Below are positions 23,913 to 32,728 of a stretch of 64,000 bases of DNA, piece after piece. The first letter of the stretch is position 1, and each line of letters opens with the position of its first letter. The notes below the pieces were generated by a model. It made no database searches. It was not told the DNA's origin and worked only from the letters and a program-made list of their open reading frames with translations. Position numbers and translations under genes: made by a program. This DNA comes from Myxococcales bacterium (GTDB lineage Bacteria > Myxococcota_A > Polyangia > Polyangiales > Polyangiaceae), in NCBI GenBank assembly GCA_016794345.1, contig JAEUKE010000026.1, positions 41,065 through 105,064 on the forward strand, given 5' to 3'.

Positions 23913-25193
23913 TCAGGGGATCGCCACCGTCTTGCTGACCGTCACCGGGTCGCCGGTGAACGGCGGGACCTTCGCGCTGCGGAACGCCATCGCGATGCAC
24001 CCGCCGGTCTTCGTGCCGGCGAACGGCGGCCCCACGATGTTCGCGACCGTGACCTTGCCCGAGGGAGCGAACGTGACCTGCACCTTCGCCTGGCCGCTCG
24101 GATCTCCCTCTTGTTTGCACGCGCTCGCGCTCGCCACCGCGCCGGCGAGCGCGGCGTTCGCGGCGCCCTTGTCGAACTCTCCGACCGCAGGCGTGGGTGC
24201 GGTCGTGGTCGCGGGCGCCGTGGTCGCGGCGGGCGTCGCCGCGGTCGCTGTCGTCGTGCTCGCGGGGATGGATCCCGCCGCCGTCTCCGGCGCTCGTGTC
24301 GTCGGCCCGGCCGCGCTCGCGCTCGGTGCCGGCTCGGGATCGGCGGCCATCGCCGTGTCGATCTGCTCCGCGGGAGGGGGCTCGGAGGGGACTCGTTGGG
24401 TGACGACGACCGTCACCGGCGGGGCAGGGGTCGGCGGTGGCGCCTGGTTGCGCGTGCCGAGCCAGTAGCCGACGCCGAGGAACGCGGCTGCGGCGCCGAG
24501 GTAGAGGAGCGCTCGTCCTCCTCCTCCTTCTTTCTTCTCCGTCACCTTGGCGACCGGCGCGGCGCTCTTCGGGCGTGTGGAGCCGGTCGTGCTCGGACGA
24601 CCCGAGGCGCGCGGCTTCACGCTCCGAGCAGGCGCGGCGCTCGCGATCGGGGCCGCCGGCGGCTCGATGCTCGTCTCGGCGGGAGCGGGCGCCTCGGCGC
24701 GTTTCTCCTTGAGCGGTGGCCGCGGGCGAGGCTTTGTCGCGCCCTCTGGCTTCTTGGGCTTGTCGCTGTCCTTCTCCTTCTCGACCAGCGCGGCCAGATC
24801 GGGCGGCACGAGCGGCGGCGGCGGCGCGTCGCCCATCACGCTCCCGGGCGCGACGCCACCCATGTGCAGCACCTCGTCGAGCTCGTGGTCGCGATGGCCC
24901 GGCATCTTCGACGCGCGAGCGAGCGCGCGCAGATCGTTGATGGCCGAGTCGGGGGCGTCCTGGTCTTCCTCCGGTTGCACGGTGGTCGCCAGGCCCTCGC
25001 GCGGCTCGGGCTTCGTGGGCTCGGGCTTCGTGGGCTCGGGCTCCTTCGCCGCGAGCTTCGGCGGGGCGCGACCCGGCGCGAGGATCCGCTCGATGTCGTG
25101 CAAGCTGACCGGCTCGAGCTCGACGTCCCGAAGGCTCACCGGATCGGCGTCCTCCGAGCTCGGCGGCGCATCGTCGGCTGATTCTCGGCTCAT
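23913..25193 (-). CDS. Membrane-anchored TonB-like (AgmX/PglI C-terminal type) protein
   Basis: 426 residues. A cytoplasmic N-terminal half (1-226) contains two LRDVELEPVSLHDIE-like phrases, EPTKPEPTKPEP repeats and Pro/Lys-rich stretches. One transmembrane helix (227-246) is followed by a Pro/Thr/Ala periplasmic spacer and a C-terminal domain (about 347-426) with two Cys and the strand order KVQVTFAPSGKVTVANIVGP, GGCIAMAFRSAKVPPF typical of AgmX/PglI-type domains. Such proteins link inner-membrane events to the outer envelope. ATGA overlap with the upstream gene. A relative of the 62.5-kb gene by domain, but without its FHA-like part. Confidence 0.72.
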   Translation of the reverse strand: MSRESADDAPPSSEDADPVSLRDVELEPVSLHDIERILAPGRAPPKLAAKEPEPTKPEPTKPEPREGLATTVQPEEDQDAPDSAINDLRALARASKMPGHRDHELDEVLHMGGVAPGSVMGDAPPPPLVPPDLAALVEKEKDSDKPKKPEGATKPRPRPPLKEKRAEAPAPAETSIEPPAAPIASAAPARSVKPRASGRPSTTGSTRPKSAAPVAKVTEKKEGGGGRALLYLGAAAAFLGVGYWLGTRNQAPPPTPAPPVTVVVTQRVPSEPPPAEQIDTAMAADPEPAPSASAAGPTTRAPETAAGSIPASTTTATAATPAATTAPATTTAPTPAVGEFDKGAANAALAGAVASASACKQEGDPSGQAKVQVTFAPSGKVTVANIVGPPFAGTKTGGCIAMAFRSAKVPPFTGDPVTVSKTVAIP

Positions 25194-25993
25194 TTGACCC
25201 CCAATGAAATGGCGGCGCTGTCGGCTTCGAGCGCCGGCTGGACCCAGTGTTCCTCGAGCCAGGCAACCGCGTCCGGTGCCTCGCGGAGGGCGCGATCGAC
25301 CGAAGCGGCCGCGCTCTCGTCTTTGGGCGCGCCGGCCGTCGCGCGCTCCAGCTTGGAGCGGACGACCCAGTTCGATAGCTCGTAGTGGTGCACGATCGAG
25401 CCGAACCGGTGCTCCTTCGCGCGGGCGAGCGCGGCAGCTGCTTCGTCGATGGAGCCCGCCTCGGCCAGCGCGAGGCTCGTGTCGAAGAGCAGCTCTCGAA
25501 GGTCCTCGAACGCGCGCTCGGGCTCTGCCGCGGCCTCGCCCAGCAGCGCTTCGAGCTCGGCCGGGTCGGCCCCCGCGTCCTCGGCGGCCGCGGCCATTCG
25601 TGGGACCTGTGTCTCCAGGAAGGCGGAGTCCGGACGTTGCCCGAGGAGGCGGCCGACGAGGTAGAAGTCGAACGCGCTCGCCACGCTCTCGCCGAGGAGG
25701 TTCGCCTTCATGCCGGGTGGAAGCGACCGCGCGCAAAGGTGGTGCCACACGACGTGCGCCACGACGTCCGCGGGGATTCGTGGCCCCGCTAGGACGTCGG
25801 CGACGCCCGGGGTCCAATAGGTGAGGTTCAGGAGCGCCACATCGTCCCAGGGCAGCTCGCCTCTCTCGGGGACGAGAAAGGAGAGGCGGTGGTCGCTCGC
25901 GACGCGCTTCAGGTCGTCATACAGACCGACATGCGAAAACGAGCCTTCGTCCTCGATTTCGAGATCGCCGAGATGGACAGGTCGGAACCGCAT
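25190..25993 (-). CDS. Cytoplasmic protein, unknown function
   Basis: 267 residues, no signal or transmembrane helix. The N-terminal half has aromatic-rich strands (VALLNLTYWTPGVADVL), and the His pair in VAHVVWHHLC is the only possible metal site. The C-terminal half is acidic helices (AEDAGADPAELEALLGEAAA, LALAEAGSIDEAAAALARA) of TPR-like composition. No family recognised. It is coupled by ATGA to the TonB-like membrane protein, so a cytoplasmic partner role is plausible. Confidence 0.65.
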   Translation of the reverse strand: MRFRPVHLGDLEIEDEGSFSHVGLYDDLKRVASDHRLSFLVPERGELPWDDVALLNLTYWTPGVADVLAGPRIPADVVAHVVWHHLCARSLPPGMKANLLGESVASAFDFYLVGRLLGQRPDSAFLETQVPRMAAAAEDAGADPAELEALLGEAAAEPERAFEDLRELLFDTSLALAEAGSIDEAAAALARAKEHRFGSIVHHYELSNWVVRSKLERATAGAPKDESAAASVDRALREAPDAVAWLEEHWVQPALEADSAAISLGVK

Positions 25994-26065
25994 GGACAGG
26001 TCATTCTGCCATACGACGCGAGCGGAGCGCGACCCTGCCGCATGGGCGGGTGAATCGGGCGAGGC

Positions 26066-27139
26066 TCAGATTCCCGACGGATCGAACTTCGGCGTCGCCG
26101 CGGGCTGCGGGGTCGAGGTCGGCTTCGACGGCGCGTACCCTCCCGGCCGGGGTGGGACCGGCGTGGGCGGAGGCGGCGACTTCAACGTCCCGCCCGCCTG
26201 GGTCGCGCTCGGCTCCGGCGCCGAGGTGCCGGGCTCCTGCGCGGTGGGCTCCGTCGGGGGCGGCGACGCCGTGGTCGTGGTCGCGGTCGCGCCCACCTGC
26301 GTGGGCGCGGCTTTCGGTGCCTCCTTCTTGAGGAAGAAGAAGGCCGCGCCGGCGCCGACGGCGACGACGATGAGCGCGAGCACCACGACGAGGCTTCGAC
26401 CGGAGCCGGGAGCGGGCGTCCGCACCGGAGCGGCGGTGACGATCGAGGGAGGCGGCGTTGGCTGGAAGGGGAGCGGCTCGGGCGCAAACGACGCTTGCCC
26501 CGCCTCGCGCATCCACGGGCTCAGCTCGGTCTGGTGCGGGCCGGTCATCGGTCTCGGGCCCGGCGTCGCGGACGGGGTGGGCGCGATCGCAGCCGGCGGA
26601 TCCTCCGCCGCGACGGGGGCCTCCGAGATGATTGGGCCACCAACCATCGGGGGCGGCTCGGCTTCCTTCACAAAAGGCGCGGGCGCGGGGATGGGATCGA
26701 CGCCCATGGGGGGCGTGTGTTTGGCGGTCCCGTTCCGGTCGACCTGGAGCTCGGCCACGATCCCGGGAGGCGGCGTGAGCACCCGGGGCGGAGGCGCCGG
26801 CGCTGCACCTTCGACGGCGGCGGGAGGCGTCACCGGTGCGGGCTCGATTGGGGCGGGCGGCTGAACGACCCGCGGTGGAGGCGTGACCCCGCCGAGGCCG
26901 CCGAACGGCAGCCCGTTGATCAACCCCTGCACGTCGATGCCCGCTTGGTTGGCCGGGACCGTCTCGCGCACGAGCTTCGAGACGGGGCGCGCTGCCGGCT
27001 CGGGGCTCGCCGTTCCGGCGCGCCCAGGCAACGCCCCGGGCAGTCGCCCGAGCACGGCCGGAATCAGCCGTCCCGGATTGTCCGGCGACAGCTGGGGAGC
27101 GTCCGGGAAACGACGAGCCGGCACGTAACCCTGGGTCAT
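26066..27139 (-). CDS. Proline-rich single-pass membrane protein, unknown function
   Basis: 357 residues, no cleavable signal. A short N-terminal conserved-looking part (IPAVLGRLPGAL, AGIDVQGLINGLPFGG) is followed by about 150 residues very rich in Pro, Ala and Val, one transmembrane helix (249-270) and a Pro/Thr/Ala periplasmic tail. The layout, a cytoplasmic Pro-rich arm and short outside tail, matches envelope linkers in this lineage. Same strand as the TonB-like operon but 72 bp upstream of it, so cotranscription is possible. Confidence 0.6.
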   Translation of the reverse strand: MTQGYVPARRFPDAPQLSPDNPGRLIPAVLGRLPGALPGRAGTASPEPAARPVSKLVRETVPANQAGIDVQGLINGLPFGGLGGVTPPPRVVQPPAPIEPAPVTPPAAVEGAAPAPPPRVLTPPPGIVAELQVDRNGTAKHTPPMGVDPIPAPAPFVKEAEPPPMVGGPIISEAPVAAEDPPAAIAPTPSATPGPRPMTGPHQTELSPWMREAGQASFAPEPLPFQPTPPPSIVTAAPVRTPAPGSGRSLVVVLALIVVAVGAGAAFFFLKKEAPKAAPTQVGATATTTTASPPPTEPTAQEPGTSAPEPSATQAGGTLKSPPPPTPVPPRPGGYAPSKPTSTPQPAATPKFDPSGI

Positions 27140-27295
27140 CGAGACGCCGCTGATTGTAGCCGAGGGAAGAAGAAATGGCGCACAAAGGTTAGCGCCTGGC
27201 CCCAGAGCGCCAGTCCTTGCGCGCGAGGCCCTACCGTGTGATTGGGGTGGCGCCCCTCAACCAGAAGCGGGGCTCACTGTCTTCAGGAGACCATC

Positions 27296-28633
27296 ATGTC
27301 GTTCTTCTCGCGATCGTTGGGACTGCTCTCGAGCGCCGGTGGCGCCTGTGCCGTCGTCCTCGCGCTCGGCGCCGTAGCTTGCGGAGACAACCCGGCGGGC
27401 CCCGAGCCCGGCGCATCGGGATCGGCTCAGCCGGGCGCAGCCGCGCAGGTCAAGAAGCCGGATCCGCTCGTGACGAAGACCTTCAAGGCGGAGAGCTGCT
27501 ACTACGGCGCTCTCTCGCTCCAGCTCGCCAAGGTGGCCTACACGGAGAGCCTGGGTGGAGCCGAGCCGAGCGCCGACAAGCTCCCCGACTTCGGGGCCGA
27601 GCCGCTCGAGAACCCCCCCGTCAAGCAGCCCAACCCCGCGGCCTCCGGCAGCGCCGCGGCCTCCGGCTCGGCGGCGCCCGCGACCAGCGCGAAGACGGCG
27701 CCGACCGCGAAGCCGACCGCTTCCGCCGCGGCGAAGCCCCCGACGGCGCCTTCGGCCACGGCCAAGGCCACCGCGACCCCCACCGCCAGCGCGAAGGCTC
27801 CCGCCGCCACGACGGGCAGCGCGAAGGCTTCGGCTGCGACCTCGGCCGGCGCCCCGCCGCCCGCGCGTGACCCGGCTGCCATGGCCCGTGTCCGCTCGGT
27901 TCCTTACGAGCGCTTCGTGCGCGCCTGCCACGTCGCGGCCGGCAACACGAAGGACCTCCCGAACCCCGAGCTCGACAACGCCCTGAAGGAGTTCGCGGAC
28001 TTTGCGCTCCCGCTGTCGAAGACGATCGCGGAAGCGAACGCCTACTACCAGAAGGAAGACTTCAAGACGGACGACTTCGCGAAGGGCAAGGAGTACCACA
28101 AGAAGCTGACCGAGGGCTTCGGCAAGCTCGACGAGGCGCTCAAGAAGGTCGAAGAGAGCGTCAAGAAGTTCAAGCAGGCGAACCCGATCGACACGTCGGC
28201 TTACACCGAGTCGCAGAAGCTCTCGGAGGCCGTCGTCGCCGCGTCGACCGAGGCGCTCCTCGCTTCGATGGCGCGCCCCTGGGATCAGGGCAAGGTGAAG
28301 GAAGCCGTCACGAAGCTCGACGGCGCCATCGCGCCGCTCCGCAAGTACGCCGAGTCGCACAAAGAGGAGCGTGACCCCTGGGTCATGCTCGTCGCTGCCC
28401 CCGCCGACAGCTACCTGAACCATCTCAAGACGCTGTCCGAGACCGATCCGGCCGAGGTCCGCATCGGCAAGATCGTCAACGCGGTCACGCTCTTCAACCG
28501 CGTGCACGAAGGCAACAACCGCGCTCTCTCCCGCAAGCTCGCCGAGGGCGCCGGCAAGGGCACGTTCAACAACCGGAACCTCCGCCCGAAGCTCCCGGTC
28601 CGCGGCGCGCCCTCGGTCCAAGCTCCGCAGTAG
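27296..28633 (+). CDS. DUF3829-type lipoprotein
   Basis: 445 residues. ATG 27296 follows AGGAGA at good spacing. Signal with lipobox LGAVAC (Cys29). A low-complexity Ala/Ser/Thr/Pro/Lys spacer spans about 95-190, then a helical domain of about 240 residues (YERFVRACHVAAGN, LDEALKKVEESVKKFKQ, IGKIVNAVTLFNRVHEGNN) that fits DUF3829, found in exported proteins of unknown role. Alternating APTASA-type codons make the spacer repetitive. Convergent with glgA and separated from it by a strong hairpin. Confidence 0.75.
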   Translation: MSFFSRSLGLLSSAGGACAVVLALGAVACGDNPAGPEPGASGSAQPGAAAQVKKPDPLVTKTFKAESCYYGALSLQLAKVAYTESLGGAEPSADKLPDFGAEPLENPPVKQPNPAASGSAAASGSAAPATSAKTAPTAKPTASAAAKPPTAPSATAKATATPTASAKAPAATTGSAKASAATSAGAPPPARDPAAMARVRSVPYERFVRACHVAAGNTKDLPNPELDNALKEFADFALPLSKTIAEANAYYQKEDFKTDDFAKGKEYHKKLTEGFGKLDEALKKVEESVKKFKQANPIDTSAYTESQKLSEAVVAASTEALLASMARPWDQGKVKEAVTKLDGAIAPLRKYAESHKEERDPWVMLVAAPADSYLNHLKTLSETDPAEVRIGKIVNAVTLFNRVHEGNNRALSRKLAEGAGKGTFNNRNLRPKLPVRGAPSVQAPQ

Positions 28634-28648
28634 TCTCTGCGAGCCCTC

Positions 28649-28674
28649 TCGAGCGGGGCCCCAACCCCGCTCGA
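28649..28674. terminator. Bidirectional terminator-like hairpin
   Basis: TCGAGCGGGG pairs perfectly with CCCCGCTCGA over 10 bp with a 6-nt loop, in the 60-bp space between two convergent genes. No T-run, so efficiency is uncertain. Confidence 0.55.
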
Positions 28675-28693
28675 AGAAACTGGGCTCCGTAGA

Positions 28694-30160
28694 CTACAGA
28701 CGTGAACGGCGCCGCCCGGCGGCGAGGCGATACAGAGCCTCGTACTGTCGGGCGGCGTAGCTCCATCCCATGTGTTTCTGCATCGACGTGATCTGCATGG
28801 CGTGGAAGCGGCCCGGATCGTTGCGGTACACGTCGAGCGACCAACCGACCGTGGCGAGGAGGGCGTCCGGGCTGGCTTCGTCGAACTTGAAGCCGGTCAC
28901 GCCGCTCTCGACCGTGTCGTCGAGGCCGCCCACGGATCGGACGATCGGCAGCGTGCCGTAACGCTGGCTGTACATCTGGTTGAGGCCGCAGGGCTCGTAG
29001 CGCGACGGCATCAGGAAGAGATCCGCGCCCGCCTCGATCCGATGGGCGAGGCCTTCGTTCATGCCCACCCAGATGCGGAAGCGGTCGGTGCTGCGAGCGA
29101 CGCGCGAGAAGAGGTCCTCCGCCCAGCTCTCACCCGAGCCGAGGACCGCGATCTGCAGGTCCTGCTGCAGCAGTCCGCCGAGCGCCTCCGCGACGAGATC
29201 GATCCCCTTCTGTCCGACGAGCCGCGAGACCATGCCGATGAGCGGCACGTCCGGTCTCTCGGGCAGCCCGAGCTCTCGCTGGAGCGCTGCCTTGCACGCG
29301 CGCTTCCCCTCGAGACGTTGCCAGGAGAACGGGGCGGCGAGGAACGGGTCGGTCTCCGGGTTCCACGCGGCGTCGTCGATGCCGTTGAGGATCCCGACGA
29401 CGTCGCTGCCCCGCGCGCGGACGAGCGCCTCGAGCCCCTCGCCGCCGTCTTTCGTCTGGATCTCGTTTGCGTACCGAGGCGACACGGTCGACACGATCGT
29501 CGAGTGGACGAGCGCGCCCTTCAAGAGGTTGAGCTGGCCGTGCATCTCGAGCGAGGAGAGCGCGCCGCTGTCCCAGCCGAGGCCGGTCTTCGGCAGGTCG
29601 GCCCGCGGGAACCAGCCCTGGTAGCCCATGTTGTGGATGGTCAGCACCGTCGCGGCGCGACCCATGGGCGTGTAGCGATCGATCGTGTCCAGGTAGACGG
29701 GGATGAGCGACGTCGGCCAGTCGTGCACGTGGATCACGTCGGGCTGGAACCCGAGGTACCGGCAGAGCTCGATCGCGCCACGCGAGAAGAACGAGAACCG
29801 CTCCAGGTCGTCGCCGAAGGAGCCGTGCTCGTCGTTGTAGATGCCGCCGCGATCGAAGTAGTTGTCGTGCTCGAGCAGGTAGAGCGGCACCGCAGGCTGG
29901 CCTTGCCGCGTGCTCATCAGGTCCGCGCGGCGCACGCCGGCCCAGACCGTGTGCGCGGTACCGAAGGGGATGCCGAGCGCTCCCGAGAGCGCCTGGGATT
30001 CGATCTTCCTCGTCGAGCGGTACCGCGGCAGGACGATGCGCACGTCGTGTCCGCGAGCGGCGAGCGCCAGCGGCAGCGCGCCCGCCACGTCGCCGAGCCC
30101 GCCCGCCTTCGCGAACGGAAAGCACTCGGGCGTCGCGAAGAGGATCTTGAGGCGCGGCAT
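28694..30160 (-). CDS. glgA: Glycogen synthase (ADP-glucose, GT5)
   Basis: 488 residues, normal length for bacterial GlgA. Transfers glucose from ADP-glucose to the non-reducing end of glycogen in the cytoplasm. The N-terminus has KAGGLGDVAGALP (Lys18 region binds ADP-glucose), and the C-terminal GT-B half has IGMVSRLVGQKGIDLV, the phosphate-binding region, and MPSRYEPCGLNQMYSQRYG with the conserved ExxG-type Glu (EPCG). No other glycogen gene is adjacent. Leftward, followed by the terminator-like hairpin. Confidence 0.93.
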   Translation of the reverse strand: MPRLKILFATPECFPFAKAGGLGDVAGALPLALAARGHDVRIVLPRYRSTRKIESQALSGALGIPFGTAHTVWAGVRRADLMSTRQGQPAVPLYLLEHDNYFDRGGIYNDEHGSFGDDLERFSFFSRGAIELCRYLGFQPDVIHVHDWPTSLIPVYLDTIDRYTPMGRAATVLTIHNMGYQGWFPRADLPKTGLGWDSGALSSLEMHGQLNLLKGALVHSTIVSTVSPRYANEIQTKDGGEGLEALVRARGSDVVGILNGIDDAAWNPETDPFLAAPFSWQRLEGKRACKAALQRELGLPERPDVPLIGMVSRLVGQKGIDLVAEALGGLLQQDLQIAVLGSGESWAEDLFSRVARSTDRFRIWVGMNEGLAHRIEAGADLFLMPSRYEPCGLNQMYSQRYGTLPIVRSVGGLDDTVESGVTGFKFDEASPDALLATVGWSLDVYRNDPGRFHAMQITSMQKHMGWSYAARQYEALYRLAAGRRRSRL

Positions 30161-30175
30161 CCGGTGTTTTCCTTA

Positions 30176-30985
30176 TCAGATGTGGCCGCGACGCTGGTTA
30201 CGAATCACCTGGCTCGCGATCGTCACGACACGCACAGTCGCGCGCTCCAGACCGAGGCGGGTGGTGTCCACGGTGTGCTCGGCGCGCTCGTAGAGTGGGC
30301 GCCGCGCGCGGAGCAGCCCGCGTAGCTCCTGCATCGCGTTCTTGCGGTTCGCCATGGGGCGGGTGTCGCCTTGTGCCACGACGCGGCCATAATGATCTTC
30401 GGCGCTGGCCCGCAGCCAGATCGTGGTCGTGTTGGCGAGCAGGCGCTCGAACGTCGTGTGGTCGCCGACGATGTTGCCGGCGGTCGCGACCACCGCAGGA
30501 CCGCCTTCGGCGAAGAGCCGCTCGAGCTCGTCCCGCTCCAGCCGCCGGTAGTACGACGCCCCGTGCAGATCGAGCATCTCGCCGATGCTCATGCCCGCGC
30601 GGCTCGCGATGCGCTCGTCGAGCTCGACGAAGGGGATCTCGAGCGAGGCCGCCGCGCGCGCGCCGATCGTCGACTTGCCCGCGCCGCGGAGGCCGAGGAG
30701 GGCGACGAGCCCGCGTCCTTCTTTCGTCTCCTCGCGTTCCTCGGACCCGCGCTCGGCGATCCCCAGGAGCGCGGACGTGGTGGTCCCGGTCGCGCGCGCG
30801 ACCTCGGCCAGGCGAAGCACCGAGACGTTTGCCTTGCCGGCTTCGAGGTCCGAGAGGAACCGCTCGGACAGCGAGCTCGCGCTCGCGAGCTGCTTGAGGG
30901 TGAGGCCGCTCTCGGTGCGGGCGACGCGGACCGCGCGGCCCAGGGCTGACAGGAGGCTCTCCGGCACGCATGCACTATACTGCAT
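30176..30985 (-). CDS. boxR: XRE helix-turn-helix plus shikimate-kinase-like regulator of benzoyl-CoA catabolism
   Basis: 269 residues. The N-terminal XRE-type HTH (about 11-74: GLTLKQLASASSLSERFLSD) is followed by a linker and a shikimate-kinase-like domain with Walker A GLRGAGKS (98-105), ELDERI and ATAGNIV. This two-part architecture is the BoxR/BzdR family, repressors released by benzoyl-CoA bound to the kinase-like domain. The divergent boxC-boxB genes support the assignment. ATG 30985 lies within an operator-like palindrome; a GTG at 30967 just after it is the alternative start. Autorepression is expected from the operator position. Confidence 0.88.
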   Translation of the reverse strand: MQYSACVPESLLSALGRAVRVARTESGLTLKQLASASSLSERFLSDLEAGKANVSVLRLAEVARATGTTTSALLGIAERGSEEREETKEGRGLVALLGLRGAGKSTIGARAAASLEIPFVELDERIASRAGMSIGEMLDLHGASYYRRLERDELERLFAEGGPAVVATAGNIVGDHTTFERLLANTTTIWLRASAEDHYGRVVAQGDTRPMANRKNAMQELRGLLRARRPLYERAEHTVDTTRLGLERATVRVVTIASQVIRNQRRGHI

Positions 30986-31014
30986 GGTCTTCCGCAAGAG
31001 TTGCACTATAGTGC
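30970..31014. promoter_or_regulatory. Divergent boxR/boxC operator and promoter region
   Basis: Two related TGCA-containing sites lie 16 bp apart. ATGCACTATACTGCAT (30970-30985) is nearly palindromic, and TGCACTATAGTGC (31002-31014) holds a perfect 12-bp palindrome. BzdR/BoxR regulators are known to bind TGCA-repeat operators. The second palindrome contains TATAGT, a good -10 sequence, on both strands: one would serve boxC (ATG 31034) and the other boxR. Repressor binding there would block both. No good -35 is seen for either. Confidence 0.65.
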
Positions 31015-31033
31015 TTGACGGTCCGGAGGCCCC

Positions 31034-32728
31034 ATGCTGAAAAAAGGCATGGCGGAACCTTCGACGGCCCAGGAGCCGGTGCGCTTCGAGACGCACCCGA
31101 GTCGCTACACCCACCTCAAGCTCAAGACGGAAGGCCCCATCGCTCGTCTCGCGCTCGACGTCGTCGAGGAGAAGCCGATGCGGCCCGGGTACACGCTGAA
31201 GCAGAACAGCTACGACCTCGGCGTCGACATCGAGCTGGCGGACGCGGTGCAGCGGCTCCGCTTCGAGCACCCGGAGGTTCGCGCCGTCGTCGTGACCTCG
31301 AACCAGCCGCGAATCTTCTGCGCCGGCGCCAACATCTACATGCTCGGGAGCTCCTCGCACGCGTTCAAGGTGAACTTCTGCAAGTTCACCAACGAGACGC
31401 GCCTCTCCCTGGAAGAGGCGTGCGCGCACAGCGGCCAGCACTACGTCGCCGCGCTGAACGGCGTCGCGGCGGGCGGCGGCTACGAGCTCGCGCTCGCGTG
31501 TGAGCACATCGTCCTCTGTGACGACGGATCGAGCGCCGTCTCGTTCCCCGAGACGCCGCTGCTCGCGGTGCTCCCCGGCACCGGCGGGCTCACGCGGCTC
31601 GTCGACAAACGCAAGGTCCGCCGCGATCTCGCCGACGTGTTCTCCACGCTCGCCGAGGGCGTACGTGGCAAGCGCGCCAAGGACTGGGGCCTCGTCGACG
31701 AGGTCGCGCCGAAGAGCAAGTTCGACGAGGTGGTCGTCGCCCGCGCGAACGCGTTCGTCTCGCAGACGCCCGAGAAGAAGGGGCCCGGCGTCACGCTCGA
31801 CGCGCTCGACCCGAAGCGCGCGGAGGACGGCGGGAAGATCACGTCGAGCTACAAGTTCGTCACGCTCTCGGTCGACACGGAGGGCCGCGTCGCCGATCTC
31901 ACGATGCGCGGCCCCGACTCGGCCGCGCCGGGCACGGCGGAAGACCTCCGCAAGCTCGGCGCGCAGGGCTGGCACCTTCGCGCCTTCCGCGAGCTCGACG
32001 ACGCGCTGCTCGATCTGCGCTTCAACCACCCGGGCGTCGGGCTCGTCTGCCTCCGAACCGAAGGGGACGCCAAGGCCGTCCGTGCGTGGGACGAGAGCCT
32101 GGCCAAGCTCTCCGGCGAGGACTGGTTCGCGAAGGAGGTCCTCCTCTTCGTGAAGCGCACCCTCAAGCGCCTCGATCTCACGGCGAAGAGCTTCTTCGCG
32201 ATCGCCGAGCCCTCGTCGTGCTTCACCGGCACGCTCCTCGAGCTCGCGCTCGCGTCGGATCGAACCTACGCCAAGGCCGGGGACGAGCCGGCGAGGCTCG
32301 GCCTCTCGAGCTTGAACTTCGACGGCCTGCCGATGTCGAGCGGCATCACGCGGCTCGAGGCGCGCTTCCTCGCCGATCCGTCGAGGGTCATGGCGCTCGC
32401 GCAGCGCCTCGCAGGCGGAGAGCCCGACGTCGACGCCGAAGGCGCGCTCGAGCTCGGCCTCGCGACGTTTGCGCCCGACGAGATCGACTGGGACGACGAG
32501 GTGCGCCTCGCGATCGAGGAGCGCGTCAGCCTCTCGCCGGACGCCTTGACCGGCATGGAGGCGAACCTACGGTTCTGCGGCCCCGAGACGCTGGAGACGA
32601 AGATCTTCGCGCGCCTCAGCGCCTGGCAGAACTGGATTTTCCAGCGCCCGAACGCCGTCGGCGAGCGCGGCGCCCTCACCATGTATGGCCGCCCCGAGCG
32701 GCCGGAGTTCGATTGGAGGAGAACTTGA
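31034..32728 (+). CDS. boxC: 2,3-epoxybenzoyl-CoA dihydrolase (benzoyl-CoA ring cleavage)
   Basis: 564 residues. Member of the crotonase superfamily, opens the ring of 2,3-epoxybenzoyl-CoA in the aerobic box pathway to a dehydroadipyl-type semialdehyde plus formate. Visible features are the oxyanion-hole and CoA-site phrases IFCAGANIYMLG and AALNGVAAGGGYELALACEH in the N-terminal crotonase fold, then a second long domain. The length matches BoxC. ATG 31034 has GGAGG five bases upstream. Its TGA overlaps the TTG of boxB (TTGA), so the two enzymes are coupled. Confidence 0.92.
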   Translation: MLKKGMAEPSTAQEPVRFETHPSRYTHLKLKTEGPIARLALDVVEEKPMRPGYTLKQNSYDLGVDIELADAVQRLRFEHPEVRAVVVTSNQPRIFCAGANIYMLGSSSHAFKVNFCKFTNETRLSLEEACAHSGQHYVAALNGVAAGGGYELALACEHIVLCDDGSSAVSFPETPLLAVLPGTGGLTRLVDKRKVRRDLADVFSTLAEGVRGKRAKDWGLVDEVAPKSKFDEVVVARANAFVSQTPEKKGPGVTLDALDPKRAEDGGKITSSYKFVTLSVDTEGRVADLTMRGPDSAAPGTAEDLRKLGAQGWHLRAFRELDDALLDLRFNHPGVGLVCLRTEGDAKAVRAWDESLAKLSGEDWFAKEVLLFVKRTLKRLDLTAKSFFAIAEPSSCFTGTLLELALASDRTYAKAGDEPARLGLSSLNFDGLPMSSGITRLEARFLADPSRVMALAQRLAGGEPDVDAEGALELGLATFAPDEIDWDDEVRLAIEERVSLSPDALTGMEANLRFCGPETLETKIFARLSAWQNWIFQRPNAVGERGALTMYGRPERPEFDWRRT

